A stretch of DNA of 50,860 nt from Planctomycetota bacterium (GTDB lineage: Bacteria > Planctomycetota > Planctomycetia > Gemmatales > Gemmataceae). The stretch is taken from positions 1-50,860 of the forward strand of contig JAKBAI010000005.1 of assembly GCA_021809185.1 (NCBI GenBank), read 5' to 3'. The notes under the pieces are model-generated. The model did no database searches and was not told the DNA's origin. It was given only the letters and a program-made list of their open reading frames with translations. The position numbers were made by a program, and so were the translations under genes. This document shows, piece after piece, positions 8,696-16,149 of this stretch. How positions within the stretch are numbered: position 1 is the stretch's first letter; the number at the start of each line of letters is the position of its first letter.

Positions 8696-9253
8696 TTAGA
8701 GCTTCTTGCTGGTTACCTGAGGAATAACGAATACCCCAATCTTGGCAATGATTTCATAGCCGAGATGAATTTCAATTTCAGGGTATTCTCCGCAATGTTT
8801 AATCGGTTCGACCAGATGGACCATATGAGGTTCGACAAGAAGATTTTTTCCACGCATTGCCCGAGAGATTTCTTGAGGGCCAACCGAGCCGTAGAGTGCT
8901 CCATCTTCCGTAGCATTGGCTTCCACCGATACTCGGATTGTTCGATGAATTTGATCTGCCAACATCTTCAAATCGGCAATTCTCGCTTCGCGGGCTTTTT
9001 GTACTCGAATTTTATGTTGTTCAAGCAACTTTATATTATGCTGAGTAGGCTGTACTGCTAATCCTCTTGGAATGAGATAGTTACGGCCAAAACCTTGTTT
9101 GACCTCAACTACTTGTCCCTGTTTGCCTACATGCAACACATCTTCCGTTAAAATAACTTCCATTCCCCCATGCGAACCTTTTGGGGTTTGATTTCGATTT
9201 CGAATTTTTGGTGTTGGTTGTTTGAGTTTGGGTTTTTGTTGTGTCTTTGCCAT
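8696..9253 (-). CDS. rplI: 50S ribosomal protein L9
   Basis: Large-subunit ribosomal protein. After a basic N-terminal extension of about 29 residues (KPKLKQPTPKIRNRNQT) comes the canonical L9 start MEVILTEDVLHVGKQGQVVEVKQGFGRNYLIPRGLA, the rRNA-binding domain, then the long connecting helix and the C-terminal domain. The 185 residues exceed the usual 148-150 because of that extension; an internal ATG at the canonical position could be the real start, but ATG 9253 has an AAGG site nearby. Preceded by a long spacer with hairpins rather than by rpsR. Confidence 0.94.
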   Translation of the reverse strand: MAKTQQKPKLKQPTPKIRNRNQTPKGSHGGMEVILTEDVLHVGKQGQVVEVKQGFGRNYLIPRGLAVQPTQHNIKLLEQHKIRVQKAREARIADLKMLADQIHRTIRVSVEANATEDGALYGSVGPQEISRAMRGKNLLVEPHMVHLVEPIKHCGEYPEIEIHLGYEIIAKIGVFVIPQVTSKKL

Positions 9254-9833
9254 GATTACCTTTTCTTTCTCTCTTCTTATCGATAGTTTCGCAATCTCTT
9301 AAATTTTATTTCTATATTAATTCGAAATTTCAAGTATTCATAATTCACAAATACGAAATCGAATTTTTTCTAATTATCTAGGGCGTTCTTTATTCGAAGT
9401 ATGGTATTCAAAATACTTCGTTATTCTGGGTTATAGGTTATTCATAATCATTTCTTATTGGATTCACCCAGAATTGAATCTCAAAAGAAAAATTCCCAAG
9501 GTTTTTTTGGGAATGATCATTCGGAACGATAATTATAGTAAACCAAACAAATTATTCCATACTGTTCTTTAGAAGAAATTATATTTAGAAATAATTAAAT
9601 AAGATTTTCTATTCTGTGTGAAACGATAGCTTTTTTCCTCTCCACTTTCGAGAAAATCAACCTTCAATAAAATCTTAATCCGGATTGTCATTCAAAAATT
9701 GCCTTGAGTAACTGGATCGATGATCTTAATGAATTATTACTCTCTTTAAATGAAGTTAAAATGATCTATTCACTAAAGAATAACTGTTCTAAGGAGTCCA
9801 AGTTTTCCTTCGGAAGGAGATAGATTCTAGGGA
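9254..9833. other. rplI upstream spacer with hairpins
   Basis: AT-rich gap of 580 bp. It holds a terminator at 9486-9514, a second hairpin at 9395-9420 (CGAAGTAT pairing with ATACTTCG), and presumably the rplI promoter between these and 9253. No coding frame was found; in particular no rpsR (S18) gene. Confidence 0.6.
9486..9514 (-). terminator. Intrinsic terminator after the DUF6428-like gene
   Basis: On the minus strand ATTCCCAA (9514-9507) pairs with TTGGGAAT (9499-9492) around a short A-rich loop and is followed at once by TTTTCTTTT. This is a standard intrinsic terminator and would separate the DUF6428-like gene from rplI. Confidence 0.75.
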
Positions 9834-10283
9834 CTAGCAGCATGTGGTACTACTCCCTGTTCCACAGTTACTCACCCCGCATTTATCCGGTGCGAGACAG
9901 TCGGTCTGCTTACCAACTAATATAAATAATAGACCACTCGGGGTGATCTCCACTTCTGAAAGTAGGTAGGTGGATGCTACATCGGTACCATATTCGACCT
10001 CGACTAAGAGATCTTCCTTACCAAGAACTTTTTCGCCAATTTTCAATATTTTGGCTAACTTCCCAGAAACTAGCCGATGTTCAAGATCCTGAGCTGTCCA
10101 TATTTGCAGGGAACAAACAACATTTTCTCTCTCAATTCCCCCACAATCGATGAACTTTTTGTGGATTCGACCAACTTCAGTAACATGGAAGTGTTCAGGA
10201 ATGAACTCCCCATTAGGTAACATCATAAAAATAGCAGAGTCTTGATTTTCTTCTAAGATTTTGGTCAAAGCGGTCAACTTCAT
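9834..10283 (-). CDS. DUF6428-like protein with cysteine-rich tail
   Basis: A 149-residue cytoplasmic protein of unknown function. The sequence pattern LPNGEFIPEHFHVTEVG (22-38) followed by FIDCGG (44-49), a DLEHRL stretch and CLAPDKCG near the end matches my recollection of the DUF6428 family, known mainly from Bacteroidota; I could not run a profile search. The C-terminus is cysteine-rich (Cys 129, 135, 140, 148, 149) and the HFH motif adds histidines, so a metal or metalloid ligand role is possible but unproven. It stands between ssb and rplI, where many bacteria have rpsR, and has its own terminator downstream and a 408-bp spacer upstream, so it looks inserted into the ribosomal-protein neighbourhood. 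Confidence 0.7.
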   Translation of the reverse strand: MKLTALTKILEENQDSAIFMMLPNGEFIPEHFHVTEVGRIHKKFIDCGGIERENVVCSLQIWTAQDLEHRLVSGKLAKILKIGEKVLGKEDLLVEVEYGTDVASTYLLSEVEITPSGLLFILVGKQTDCLAPDKCGVSNCGTGSSTTCC

Positions 10284-10691
10284 ATTTCATTTATCCCGTT
10301 TGGTCTTAAATAGTCGGTTTCCATCATTCAATCAAAATTTTATAATAAAGCGAAACTGGAGATTAGTTTATTAAGTTTGGGATTAACGAATAGCATTGAA
10401 TAGCATCAAAGAGTATAAGAAGTAGAATTATTAATATTCATTTGAAAGAGTGTAATGAGTAATAATAAATAATTCAAATGGATTCAATGAGTTAAATAGG
10501 AAGAGTTGGATCGATTAATTATCTTAAATAAATCAACTATACAACTCTAAATACTCCAAACATTAAAGAGAAATCTATTCTTAATAACTCGTTGATGATA
10601 ATTCAAAGGCGAATATACTTAAAAATTTTTAGTATCATTATCTTTAGTACAATTATCATTTAGAATGATGACACTTTAGAATGGTTTCACC
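10284..10691. other. ssb-DUF6428 spacer
   Basis: Very AT-rich 408-bp gap with no coding frame. The ssb-proximal end contains a degenerate 16-bp triplicate repeat (10659-10706). The promoter of the DUF6428-like gene is expected here but I see no convincing -35/-10 pair. Confidence 0.5.
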
Positions 10692-10706
10692 TTAGAACGG
10701 AGTATC
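10659..10706. repeat. Degenerate 16-bp triple repeat spanning the ssb stop
   Basis: Three consecutive 16-bp units begin TTTAGAATG, TTTAGAATG and CTTAGAACG. The first two agree at 13 of 16 positions; the third includes the end of ssb and its stop codon. It looks like an old slippage duplication of the gene's last bases into the spacer. Confidence 0.55.
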
Positions 10707-11159
10707 ATCTGGATCGCCTGGAGACATCGATACACCTTCACCAGCATCTCCATACGGATCTGCACTAAAACCACTACCACCACTCATACCCGAAGCTTCT
10801 CCAGGTTGTCTGGGATCCAAAAATTGAATCGAATCGATGATGATTTTATGTTTCGATCTGGGTTGTTGGGTGGTTTTATCATTCCATCGATCTAGGTATA
10901 ATCGTCCTTCAACAGCAACCAGAGAGCCTTTTTTAAGGCGATTCATTACTTGATCTGCAAGCGTTCCTTCACCACGATTGTAAACCTCTGAATCGATAAA
11001 CATGGGATCATCTTCCCATTGATTGGTTTTTGTATTTTTTTTACGGTTGTTAACGGCGAGTGAAAATTTGGCAACTCGGCCATTCGTTCTTTCGAAACTT
11101 TGTTGAACGGGATCTTTCGTTAAACGTCCTACCAAAATAACTCGATTAATTGTTGACAT
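10692..11159 (-). CDS. ssb: Single-stranded DNA-binding protein
   Basis: Tetrameric protein coating single-stranded DNA in replication and repair. The 155 residues start with the OB fold (MSTINRVILVGRLTKDP), pass through the conserved IDSIQFLDPR region, then a Gly/Ser-rich linker (113-143), and end in the acidic partner-binding tail DPDDTPF. Position after rpsF is the standard bacterial order. The start lacks an obvious ribosome site. A structured 176-bp spacer separates it from rpsF. Confidence 0.96.
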   Translation of the reverse strand: MSTINRVILVGRLTKDPVQQSFERTNGRVAKFSLAVNNRKKNTKTNQWEDDPMFIDSEVYNRGEGTLADQVMNRLKKGSLVAVEGRLYLDRWNDKTTQQPRSKHKIIIDSIQFLDPRQPGEASGMSGGSGFSADPYGDAGEGVSMSPGDPDDTPF

Positions 11160-11224
11160 TGTTTTATCCGGGTTAAGATTCTGTTATAAAGTAATTTCTA
11201 TACTCACAACTTACCCAGTTCTTT

Positions 11225-11288
11225 GAACATTTTCAAAGTCAGTTGAGAAAAATAAATATATTTTCTTCAATCAACCATGAAAATGTTC
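11225..11288. repeat. 11-bp inverted repeat with nested stem in the rpsF-ssb spacer
   Basis: GAACATTTTCA (11225-11235) is exactly complementary to TGAAAATGTTC (11278-11288). Inside it GTTGA (11242-11246) and TCAAC (11271-11275), then GAAAA and TTTTC, can pair to extend the structure. It would fold in the transcript leading into ssb. Function unknown; possible leader structure or site for a dimeric protein. Confidence 0.6.
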
Positions 11289-11299
11289 GTAATCACTGC

Positions 11300-11327
11300 A
11301 AAATTAGTTCAAATTTGAACTAATTTT
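11300..11327. terminator. 28-bp perfect palindrome, likely bidirectional terminator after rpsF
   Basis: A self-complementary 28-bp sequence centred on AAATTT (arms containing AATTAGTTCAAA) starts 8 bp after the rpsF stop and ends in four or more Ts on either strand. As RNA it makes a long hairpin with a U tail, and as DNA a perfectly symmetric site. A terminator of rpsF is the simplest reading. Confidence 0.6.
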
Positions 11328-11335
11328 TCCGTTTT

Positions 11336-11788
11336 TTACATTTTATCGGCGTGTTCTTCCGACCGGCGATTTCGGCGAGGAGGCATTTCGCTATCAAAAT
11401 CAATCCCCATCATTGGGGTTTGCTCTTCATCACGCATAATTTGACAAGCGGTCCCATTTGGATCCTGTGCCACAGTCGTGAATTCTTCGATCCATTTGGT
11501 CGGAATTCTCTGTGTCATATAACGGAGTACGTATTCGGACAGCTTGAGATCCAATTCGATTGCATCAATTTTAGATGAATCGGCTTTATAGAATGTCAAA
11601 TAGTATTGACCTTTTTTCTGCTTATCGATTGCATAAGCAAGTTTTCGATCGTCACCCCATTTACGTGCAGCAAGAATTTCGACTTGATGTTTTTCCAAAA
11701 TGGAAACAACATTGGCTTTAGCTGCATCGGCGGTATTTCCTGGTGCAGAATCGAATATAATCATCGTTTCATAAAAATTAACTGGCAT
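11336..11788 (-). CDS. rpsF: 30S ribosomal protein S6
   Basis: Small-subunit ribosomal protein that pairs with S18. The 150 residues include the core fold starting NFYETMIIFDS, the WGDDRKLAYAIDKQKKGQYYLTFY stretch and the YVLRYMTQRI element, followed by a C-terminal extension rich in Met, Pro and Arg (PPRRNRRSEEH). Located between pth and ssb as in many bacteria. Its usual partner gene rpsR is not in the window. Confidence 0.94.
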   Translation of the reverse strand: MPVNFYETMIIFDSAPGNTADAAKANVVSILEKHQVEILAARKWGDDRKLAYAIDKQKKGQYYLTFYKADSSKIDAIELDLKLSEYVLRYMTQRIPTKWIEEFTTVAQDPNGTACQIMRDEEQTPMMGIDFDSEMPPRRNRRSEEHADKM

Positions 11789-11928
11789 AAGTTTATCTCT
11801 AACTTCTATTTCCTATAACATCTTATAACAAATTTTTTCTAAATTAATTGATCCGTTTAATCATCTTTCATTGAAAATCTTTTGGGATTCTCAAAACTTT
11901 TAATCGAATTCTTTATCTCGTTAGAATA

Positions 11929-12576
11929 TTATTTAGAAGCATCACCATTGGTTGTATTCATACATTGTTCAATGCCATGATTTAACCAAACATAAACACT
12001 ATTAACTGCTCCGATAATACCATCTTCAACGACATTTTTTTCAGCTGGTTTAAATCGACTTAAAACGTAGTCAGCGGCATCGATATAGGGGCCAGGAGAA
12101 TCAATTCCAAATCGCAATCGAGAAAAATTCTGAGACCCCAACAATTCTTGAATATTCTTTAATCCATTTTGACCCCCATGAGAACCTTGAGAACGAACTC
12201 TCAATTTTCCAAGGGGTAAGGCCAGATCATCGCATATAACTAAAAGATCCGATAAATTCAATTTATAAAAATCAACAAGTTCTCGAACCGATTGCCCGCT
12301 CAGATTCATAAAGGTTTGCGGCTTTACTAGGATGATCTGTTCTTCCTCAGAGGAAGAAAGATCTGGAGAGGCCACAGCCTCTTTCCCTTTCTTGCCAGGC
12401 TTAACCGTTTTTTTCGCTTTCCGAAATCGAAATTGGGCTGTTTCCGCTTTAAACCAGTTACGAAAAGAAGAGATATTTTCCGTCTTTGCCAGAGAATCGA
12501 TTATCTTGAAACCGATATTATGTCTGGTCTCTTCATACTTCGCACCTGGGTTACCTAGACCAATAATTGCTTTCAT
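11929..12576 (-). CDS. pth: Peptidyl-tRNA hydrolase
   Basis: Releases peptides from tRNAs that drop off ribosomes. I take the ATG at 12576, which gives the canonical start MKAIIGLGNPGAKYEETRHNIGF (215 residues); the frame is open further upstream, but that part overlaps rplY and does not resemble the family. Catalytic Asn 9, His 19 and the Asp of VICDDLALPLG are present, as is KPQTFMNLSGQSV. A lineage-specific insertion of about 25 residues, rich in Lys and Ser (KKTVKPGKKGKEAV), interrupts the fold before the KPQTFMN strand. It starts 46 bp after rplY and is probably co-transcribed with it. Confidence 0.95.
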   Translation of the reverse strand: MKAIIGLGNPGAKYEETRHNIGFKIIDSLAKTENISSFRNWFKAETAQFRFRKAKKTVKPGKKGKEAVASPDLSSSEEEQIILVKPQTFMNLSGQSVRELVDFYKLNLSDLLVICDDLALPLGKLRVRSQGSHGGQNGLKNIQELLGSQNFSRLRFGIDSPGPYIDAADYVLSRFKPAEKNVVEDGIIGAVNSVYVWLNHGIEQCMNTTNGDASK

Positions 12577-12622
12577 TTTTGCCCAGAATGTCCTGGTGAA
12601 TTCGAAGTCAATTAAGAAGTTT

Positions 12623-13261
12623 TTATTCCTCTTCTTCAACTTTCTTCTTAGCAGTGATGACTTCTGGTTCAACAGCTCCCTCACCCACAAGTGGGGTAGT
12701 GACGATAACTTCAGCGGATTGCGATTTCACTTGCACAACAACAGCATCCAGGTCACCAAGAGCTTTCACCCCTTCAGGGAGATGTAGCTCACGGACATGA
12801 ATTACTTGACCCAAAAGGAGATCGTCTACTTTAACGATGATCGCTTCCGGTACAGCGGAAGCAAGACAATCGATATGTAGAGAATGGAGTGGATGGTCCA
12901 ACACTCCCCCTGTCATGGTTCCACGAGCAATCCCTTTGACCTGAATAGGTACAGTTGCGTGGATCCGTTCATCTGCATAAACTCGCCTAAAATCGACATG
13001 GATTACATCGCGATTCAAAAAATCGTACTGAACAGATTGGACCAGCACGGGCTGTTTCTTTCCAGCGGTTTCCAATTCCAAATTTCGAACTCGATGACGA
13101 ATTATCGATGAAACTTCGTCCGTTTTTGCATAAAGATGTTCCGGAGTTTCTTTATGTCCATAGACAACAACGGGAACAAACCCCTTTTTCCGAAGTTGGG
13201 CCGCATCCCTACTCCCTTTTTTCTCCCTAGCTTTAGTGCTCAATGTTACTTTATCTGCCAT
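12623..13261 (-). CDS. rplY: 50S ribosomal protein L25 (Ctc/TL5 long form)
   Basis: 5S rRNA-binding ribosomal protein. At 212 residues it is the long, two-domain form. The N-terminal domain shows AREKKGSRDAAQLRKKGFVPVVVYG and the C-terminal TL5-like beta domain includes VDFRRVYADERIHATVPIQ and a VHVRELHLPEG-like stretch (IHVRELHLPEGVKAL). The tail is acidic and lysine-rich (KKKVEEEE). First gene of the rplY-pth pair; its promoter should lie in the upstream 494-bp spacer. Confidence 0.95.
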   Translation of the reverse strand: MADKVTLSTKAREKKGSRDAAQLRKKGFVPVVVYGHKETPEHLYAKTDEVSSIIRHRVRNLELETAGKKQPVLVQSVQYDFLNRDVIHVDFRRVYADERIHATVPIQVKGIARGTMTGGVLDHPLHSLHIDCLASAVPEAIIVKVDDLLLGQVIHVRELHLPEGVKALGDLDAVVVQVKSQSAEVIVTTPLVGEGAVEPEVITAKKKVEEEE

Positions 13262-13755
13262 CTCTATCTCTCACTTTTTTATTCAATTAGCTGATTTTTG
13301 TTCGCTCACCATTTTGAATGATTGAATTCAATGATTGACTCTGCTGGGTTTCTAGAATTCTATCAACAATTCACCATTAATTCACCGTTGGATTTAATCT
13401 CTTTGAACCGAGTGAATTCAAGAAAACCCACCGATTTAGAGCAATTTATTCTGTTTGAACCCTAATATTTTAATGCTCGTTCGTATTATTGACTTCCAAC
13501 ACATTCATGAATTCAAAATATACTCGTGTAAAACATCACCAATTCAGCAAACAGCAATTATCGGAATTTGCATGCTGATTTGCAAGAGGAGGACATGAAA
13601 AATCTAGAAAAATCTCATCTTTGAATAAGTTACTCAAGGGAAATTGAAACTTTAAGCTTCATATTATTTTAGATCATCCATCAAATTGTATTAGGAACAA
13701 AGTTGAGTCGATCGGAATTAAAGGGCGTTTCCCGAGTGTAATTTCTCTTATTCGC
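13262..13755. other. Spacer upstream of rplY
   Basis: A 494-bp AT-rich gap between the rplY start and the end of the asparaginase-type gene. It must contain the rplY promoter. I see no coding frame, no clear terminator and no RNA gene. A plus-strand AGGAGG followed by ATG and a nine-codon frame near 13587-13624 is probably chance. Confidence 0.5.
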
Positions 13756-14637
13756 TTAACCAACCCCACCAGAGACTTTTTTAGCGGTAATCATTTCAAT
13801 TTTGCCAGATTGACCCACTGCAAAGGAAAATTGGCTACTTTCCGAACAAGCTGCACCATAATTTCCTTTTCGATCTAACGCCAAAAAGGCAACCTCGGCA
13901 GCGTGAACTCCTCTGCGAACCGCGAGCTGATTCACTCGTTTCACCGCTAACTCACAGGCCTCTTGAGGACTTTTGCCGTTTCTCATCAGCTCGACAATCA
14001 AATGGCTTCCACTGATTCGAATAATCTCTTCTCCCGTTCCGGTGGCACCCGCTGCCCCAGCTTCATCGTCCACATATAAACCAGCCCCGATAATGGGGGA
14101 ATCACCGACTCGACCAGGCAATTTGTAACTCAACCCGGAAGTTGTACATACACCCCCCAAATGACCAGTTTGATCCAGTGCGAGTACGGTTACCGTATCG
14201 TGACCATCCATTTTGAGATCTTTAGGCCGTTTTTTATACCATTCAGCAACACTTTCTGGGGTTAGCAGAGTTTCCAATACAAACCCGTTTTGTAGAGCAA
14301 ACCATTTTGCCCCTTCGCCAACTAGAAGCACATGCGGAGTTTTTTCCATTACCAATCGAGCTAGCGAAGCGACATGTTTAATATTCTCAACGCCTGCAAC
14401 TGCTCCGCAATTCATTGTTTTTCCATCCATAACGCAGGCATCGAGGGAAACGGTTCCGATGCGATTGGGGATTCCACCAAAGCCAACACTCATCACTTTG
14501 GGGTTATCTTCAACTGCTTGTGCGCCAACAATCGCAGCATCCAAGGCAGGTTTTCCTTTGGCGAGTAATGGCAGTGCCTGTTCAACCGCTTCTTTGCCAA
14601 ATGGCCAGGTCGCTATTACAATTGGGGGTATTGCCAT
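13756..14637 (-). CDS. N4-(beta-N-acetylglucosaminyl)-L-asparaginase family (Ntn hydrolase)
   Basis: Aspartylglucosaminidase or isoaspartyl-peptidase type amidohydrolase that matures by self-cleavage into alpha and beta chains. The ATG at 14637 gives MAIPPIVIATWPFG and has an AGAAGAGA site; a TTG seven codons upstream is less likely. The cleavage site is GHD-TVTVLALD, with the nucleophile Thr 148. Downstream GGVCTTSGLSYKLPGRVGDSPIIGAGLY and GAAGATGTGEE are typical of this family, favouring glycosylasparaginase over plain L-asparaginase. The 293 residues are full length. No clear signal peptide, although the N-terminus is hydrophobic. A role in glycopeptide breakdown is inferred from family only. 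Confidence 0.88.
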   Translation of the reverse strand: MAIPPIVIATWPFGKEAVEQALPLLAKGKPALDAAIVGAQAVEDNPKVMSVGFGGIPNRIGTVSLDACVMDGKTMNCGAVAGVENIKHVASLARLVMEKTPHVLLVGEGAKWFALQNGFVLETLLTPESVAEWYKKRPKDLKMDGHDTVTVLALDQTGHLGGVCTTSGLSYKLPGRVGDSPIIGAGLYVDDEAGAAGATGTGEEIIRISGSHLIVELMRNGKSPQEACELAVKRVNQLAVRRGVHAAEVAFLALDRKGNYGAACSESSQFSFAVGQSGKIEMITAKKVSGGVG

Positions 14638-15124
14638 AAAATCTCTTCTCTCAAACAATTATAAATTAAACCGATTTCAAATTTCCAATTCCTGAACTCA
14701 TTTTATGAACTTTATAGAAAAGACCAAAATCATCCCCTGTTGCTTTTAGATAATTGTGAGTAAATGAAAATCTAATGCTTAAGCGGTTTTCTAAGCGATT
14801 GATCGAGAAATTGTCTCCAATAATCGAGGCGGAGTGATTTTGAGGATTCATTCAGAGGAACGGTCAACATTCTTGCAATACAGATAACCAGTTTTTCAGA
14901 ATTGGTAGTTGAAGAGTAATTTTGAGTAGAAGTTAAAGAGATAGGAAACCTATCCTACTAGTCCTCGAAAAAAGGGAGTGGGAGAAATAGGATTTTGACC
15001 CGATTCCTTGAATGAAATATAATCCCTTCGTTTTAATAACGATAGGGATAGGCAAGATTAACAAAAAGTTTTTGTAGGGCGAGCAGAGTAATCTGAATAT
15101 ACATAGGGAGCGAAAATAGATAAA
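14638..15124. other. Spacer between asparaginase-type gene and membrane protein gene
   Basis: A 487-bp gap without a credible gene. It holds two small hairpins: GATAGG/CCTATC around 14940-14955 and an interrupted ATCCCT/AGGGAT pairing around 15020-15052, either of which may end transcription of the cytochrome-membrane protein pair. No strong T run follows them. Confidence 0.45.
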
Positions 15125-16021
15125 TTACCAATCGGTAAGATCTTTTTCGATTTTATTACTGGGAGGAATAGGCATTTTATTGATCACTGAGGGTAAGAAA
15201 TTCTGTAATCGCCATAGACCGATAGCTGATAATAGAACCAAATTCGGGAAAAGCAACGGAGCAAGGAGAGGGGCTTGATTGATAATGTTTTCGCTGAGTT
15301 GGATGGAAGGGCCGTTTAAAATCGATTTAGCGTGAAGATAAAAACCGAGTACTCCAACGATAGCTTGGAGTAAGAGAATAAAGCTACAAAAATATAGATA
15401 GGAGCGATTATACACTGCAATAAATAAAGAAATTAAAGCACCAACGGCCATGGCACTGCTAGCTACAGGGATCCACTCGCTCCAGTGAAAGAAGCCGTTT
15501 TGGGCATGGTCGGTCAAACTAAATATAAAGTTACCCACAAATCCGCCTAAGGCAAAAAAAATCACCCAATTGGCCCAATCTTTGCCTTTATCGGCGACCA
15601 TCCGATTCATGATTAATAAAAACCCAAGCCCCGTGTACGATAATGGGGCAGCGAATGGCGCTCCATAAACGAGTGATTTAATCGTTCGTTGCGAAAAGAA
15701 TTGACTGTCCAAATGCAATACGACCCCAACTAACCCCATCCCTACGGATAGATAACCGACTAGATATCCGATATCTGTCCAAACTTCTAGCCAATGATAT
15801 CGGTATTTCCCAACTAGACCAATCGTCAGAAAGATAGGAGCAATCATCGAAAAGTAAAACGGGGCATATTCCTCCATTTTTCGAAACGAATTAAAAGAGT
15901 GTGCAAGATAAATATCTAACGTTAAAAAAGCGATGTTGATAGTAACGAATGCTTCCAACCAGAGCGAATGGTCTGCCAGTATCTCTTTATTTTGTTTTAT
16001 TTTTCGGATCAGGAGTGACAT
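15125..16021 (-). CDS. Polytopic membrane protein encoded after the octaheme cytochrome
   Basis: A 298-residue integral membrane protein that I do not recognise. It shows about eight hydrophobic helices: near residues 25-43, 54-72, 82-104, 118-140, 150-168, 185-205, 212-232 and 255-273. Histidines close to helix ends (for example in VVLHLDSQ, LTDHAQNGFFHWSEW and FYLHAKS) could bind heme b or quinone, but no standard cytochrome b, NrfD or NapC pattern is evident. GAGG lies 11 bp before ATG 16021. It follows the octaheme cytochrome gene by 128 bp on the same strand, which suggests it is the membrane partner that exchanges electrons with the quinone pool. This is inference from position. Confidence 0.8.
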   Translation of the reverse strand: MSLLIRKIKQNKEILADHSLWLEAFVTINIAFLTLDIYLAHSFNSFRKMEEYAPFYFSMIAPIFLTIGLVGKYRYHWLEVWTDIGYLVGYLSVGMGLVGVVLHLDSQFFSQRTIKSLVYGAPFAAPLSYTGLGFLLIMNRMVADKGKDWANWVIFFALGGFVGNFIFSLTDHAQNGFFHWSEWIPVASSAMAVGALISLFIAVYNRSYLYFCSFILLLQAIVGVLGFYLHAKSILNGPSIQLSENIINQAPLLAPLLFPNLVLLSAIGLWRLQNFLPSVINKMPIPPSNKIEKDLTDW

Positions 16022-16149
16022 TTTTAGAAATCCTCTAACTAATCTTTGCTTTGCTTATTCAGATTAGATACTTTCTCGAATTGGCAAGTCGGGCGATTCT
16101 CGTTTCCTTTATCCAGAATACCGGAGGGCTATTCATCGTCGAAATTCGC

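Noticed and set aside
12577-12690. N-terminal extension of pth (38 codons)
   Set aside because: It overlaps the rplY coding region and the canonical start MKAIIGLGNPG lies at 12576.
13587-13624. AGGAGG followed by ATG and a nine-codon plus-strand frame (MKNLEKSHL)
   Set aside because: The spacing between AGGAGG and ATG is too short (2 bp), and the next plus-strand gene is more than 11 kb away, so it is not a leader peptide of anything visible.
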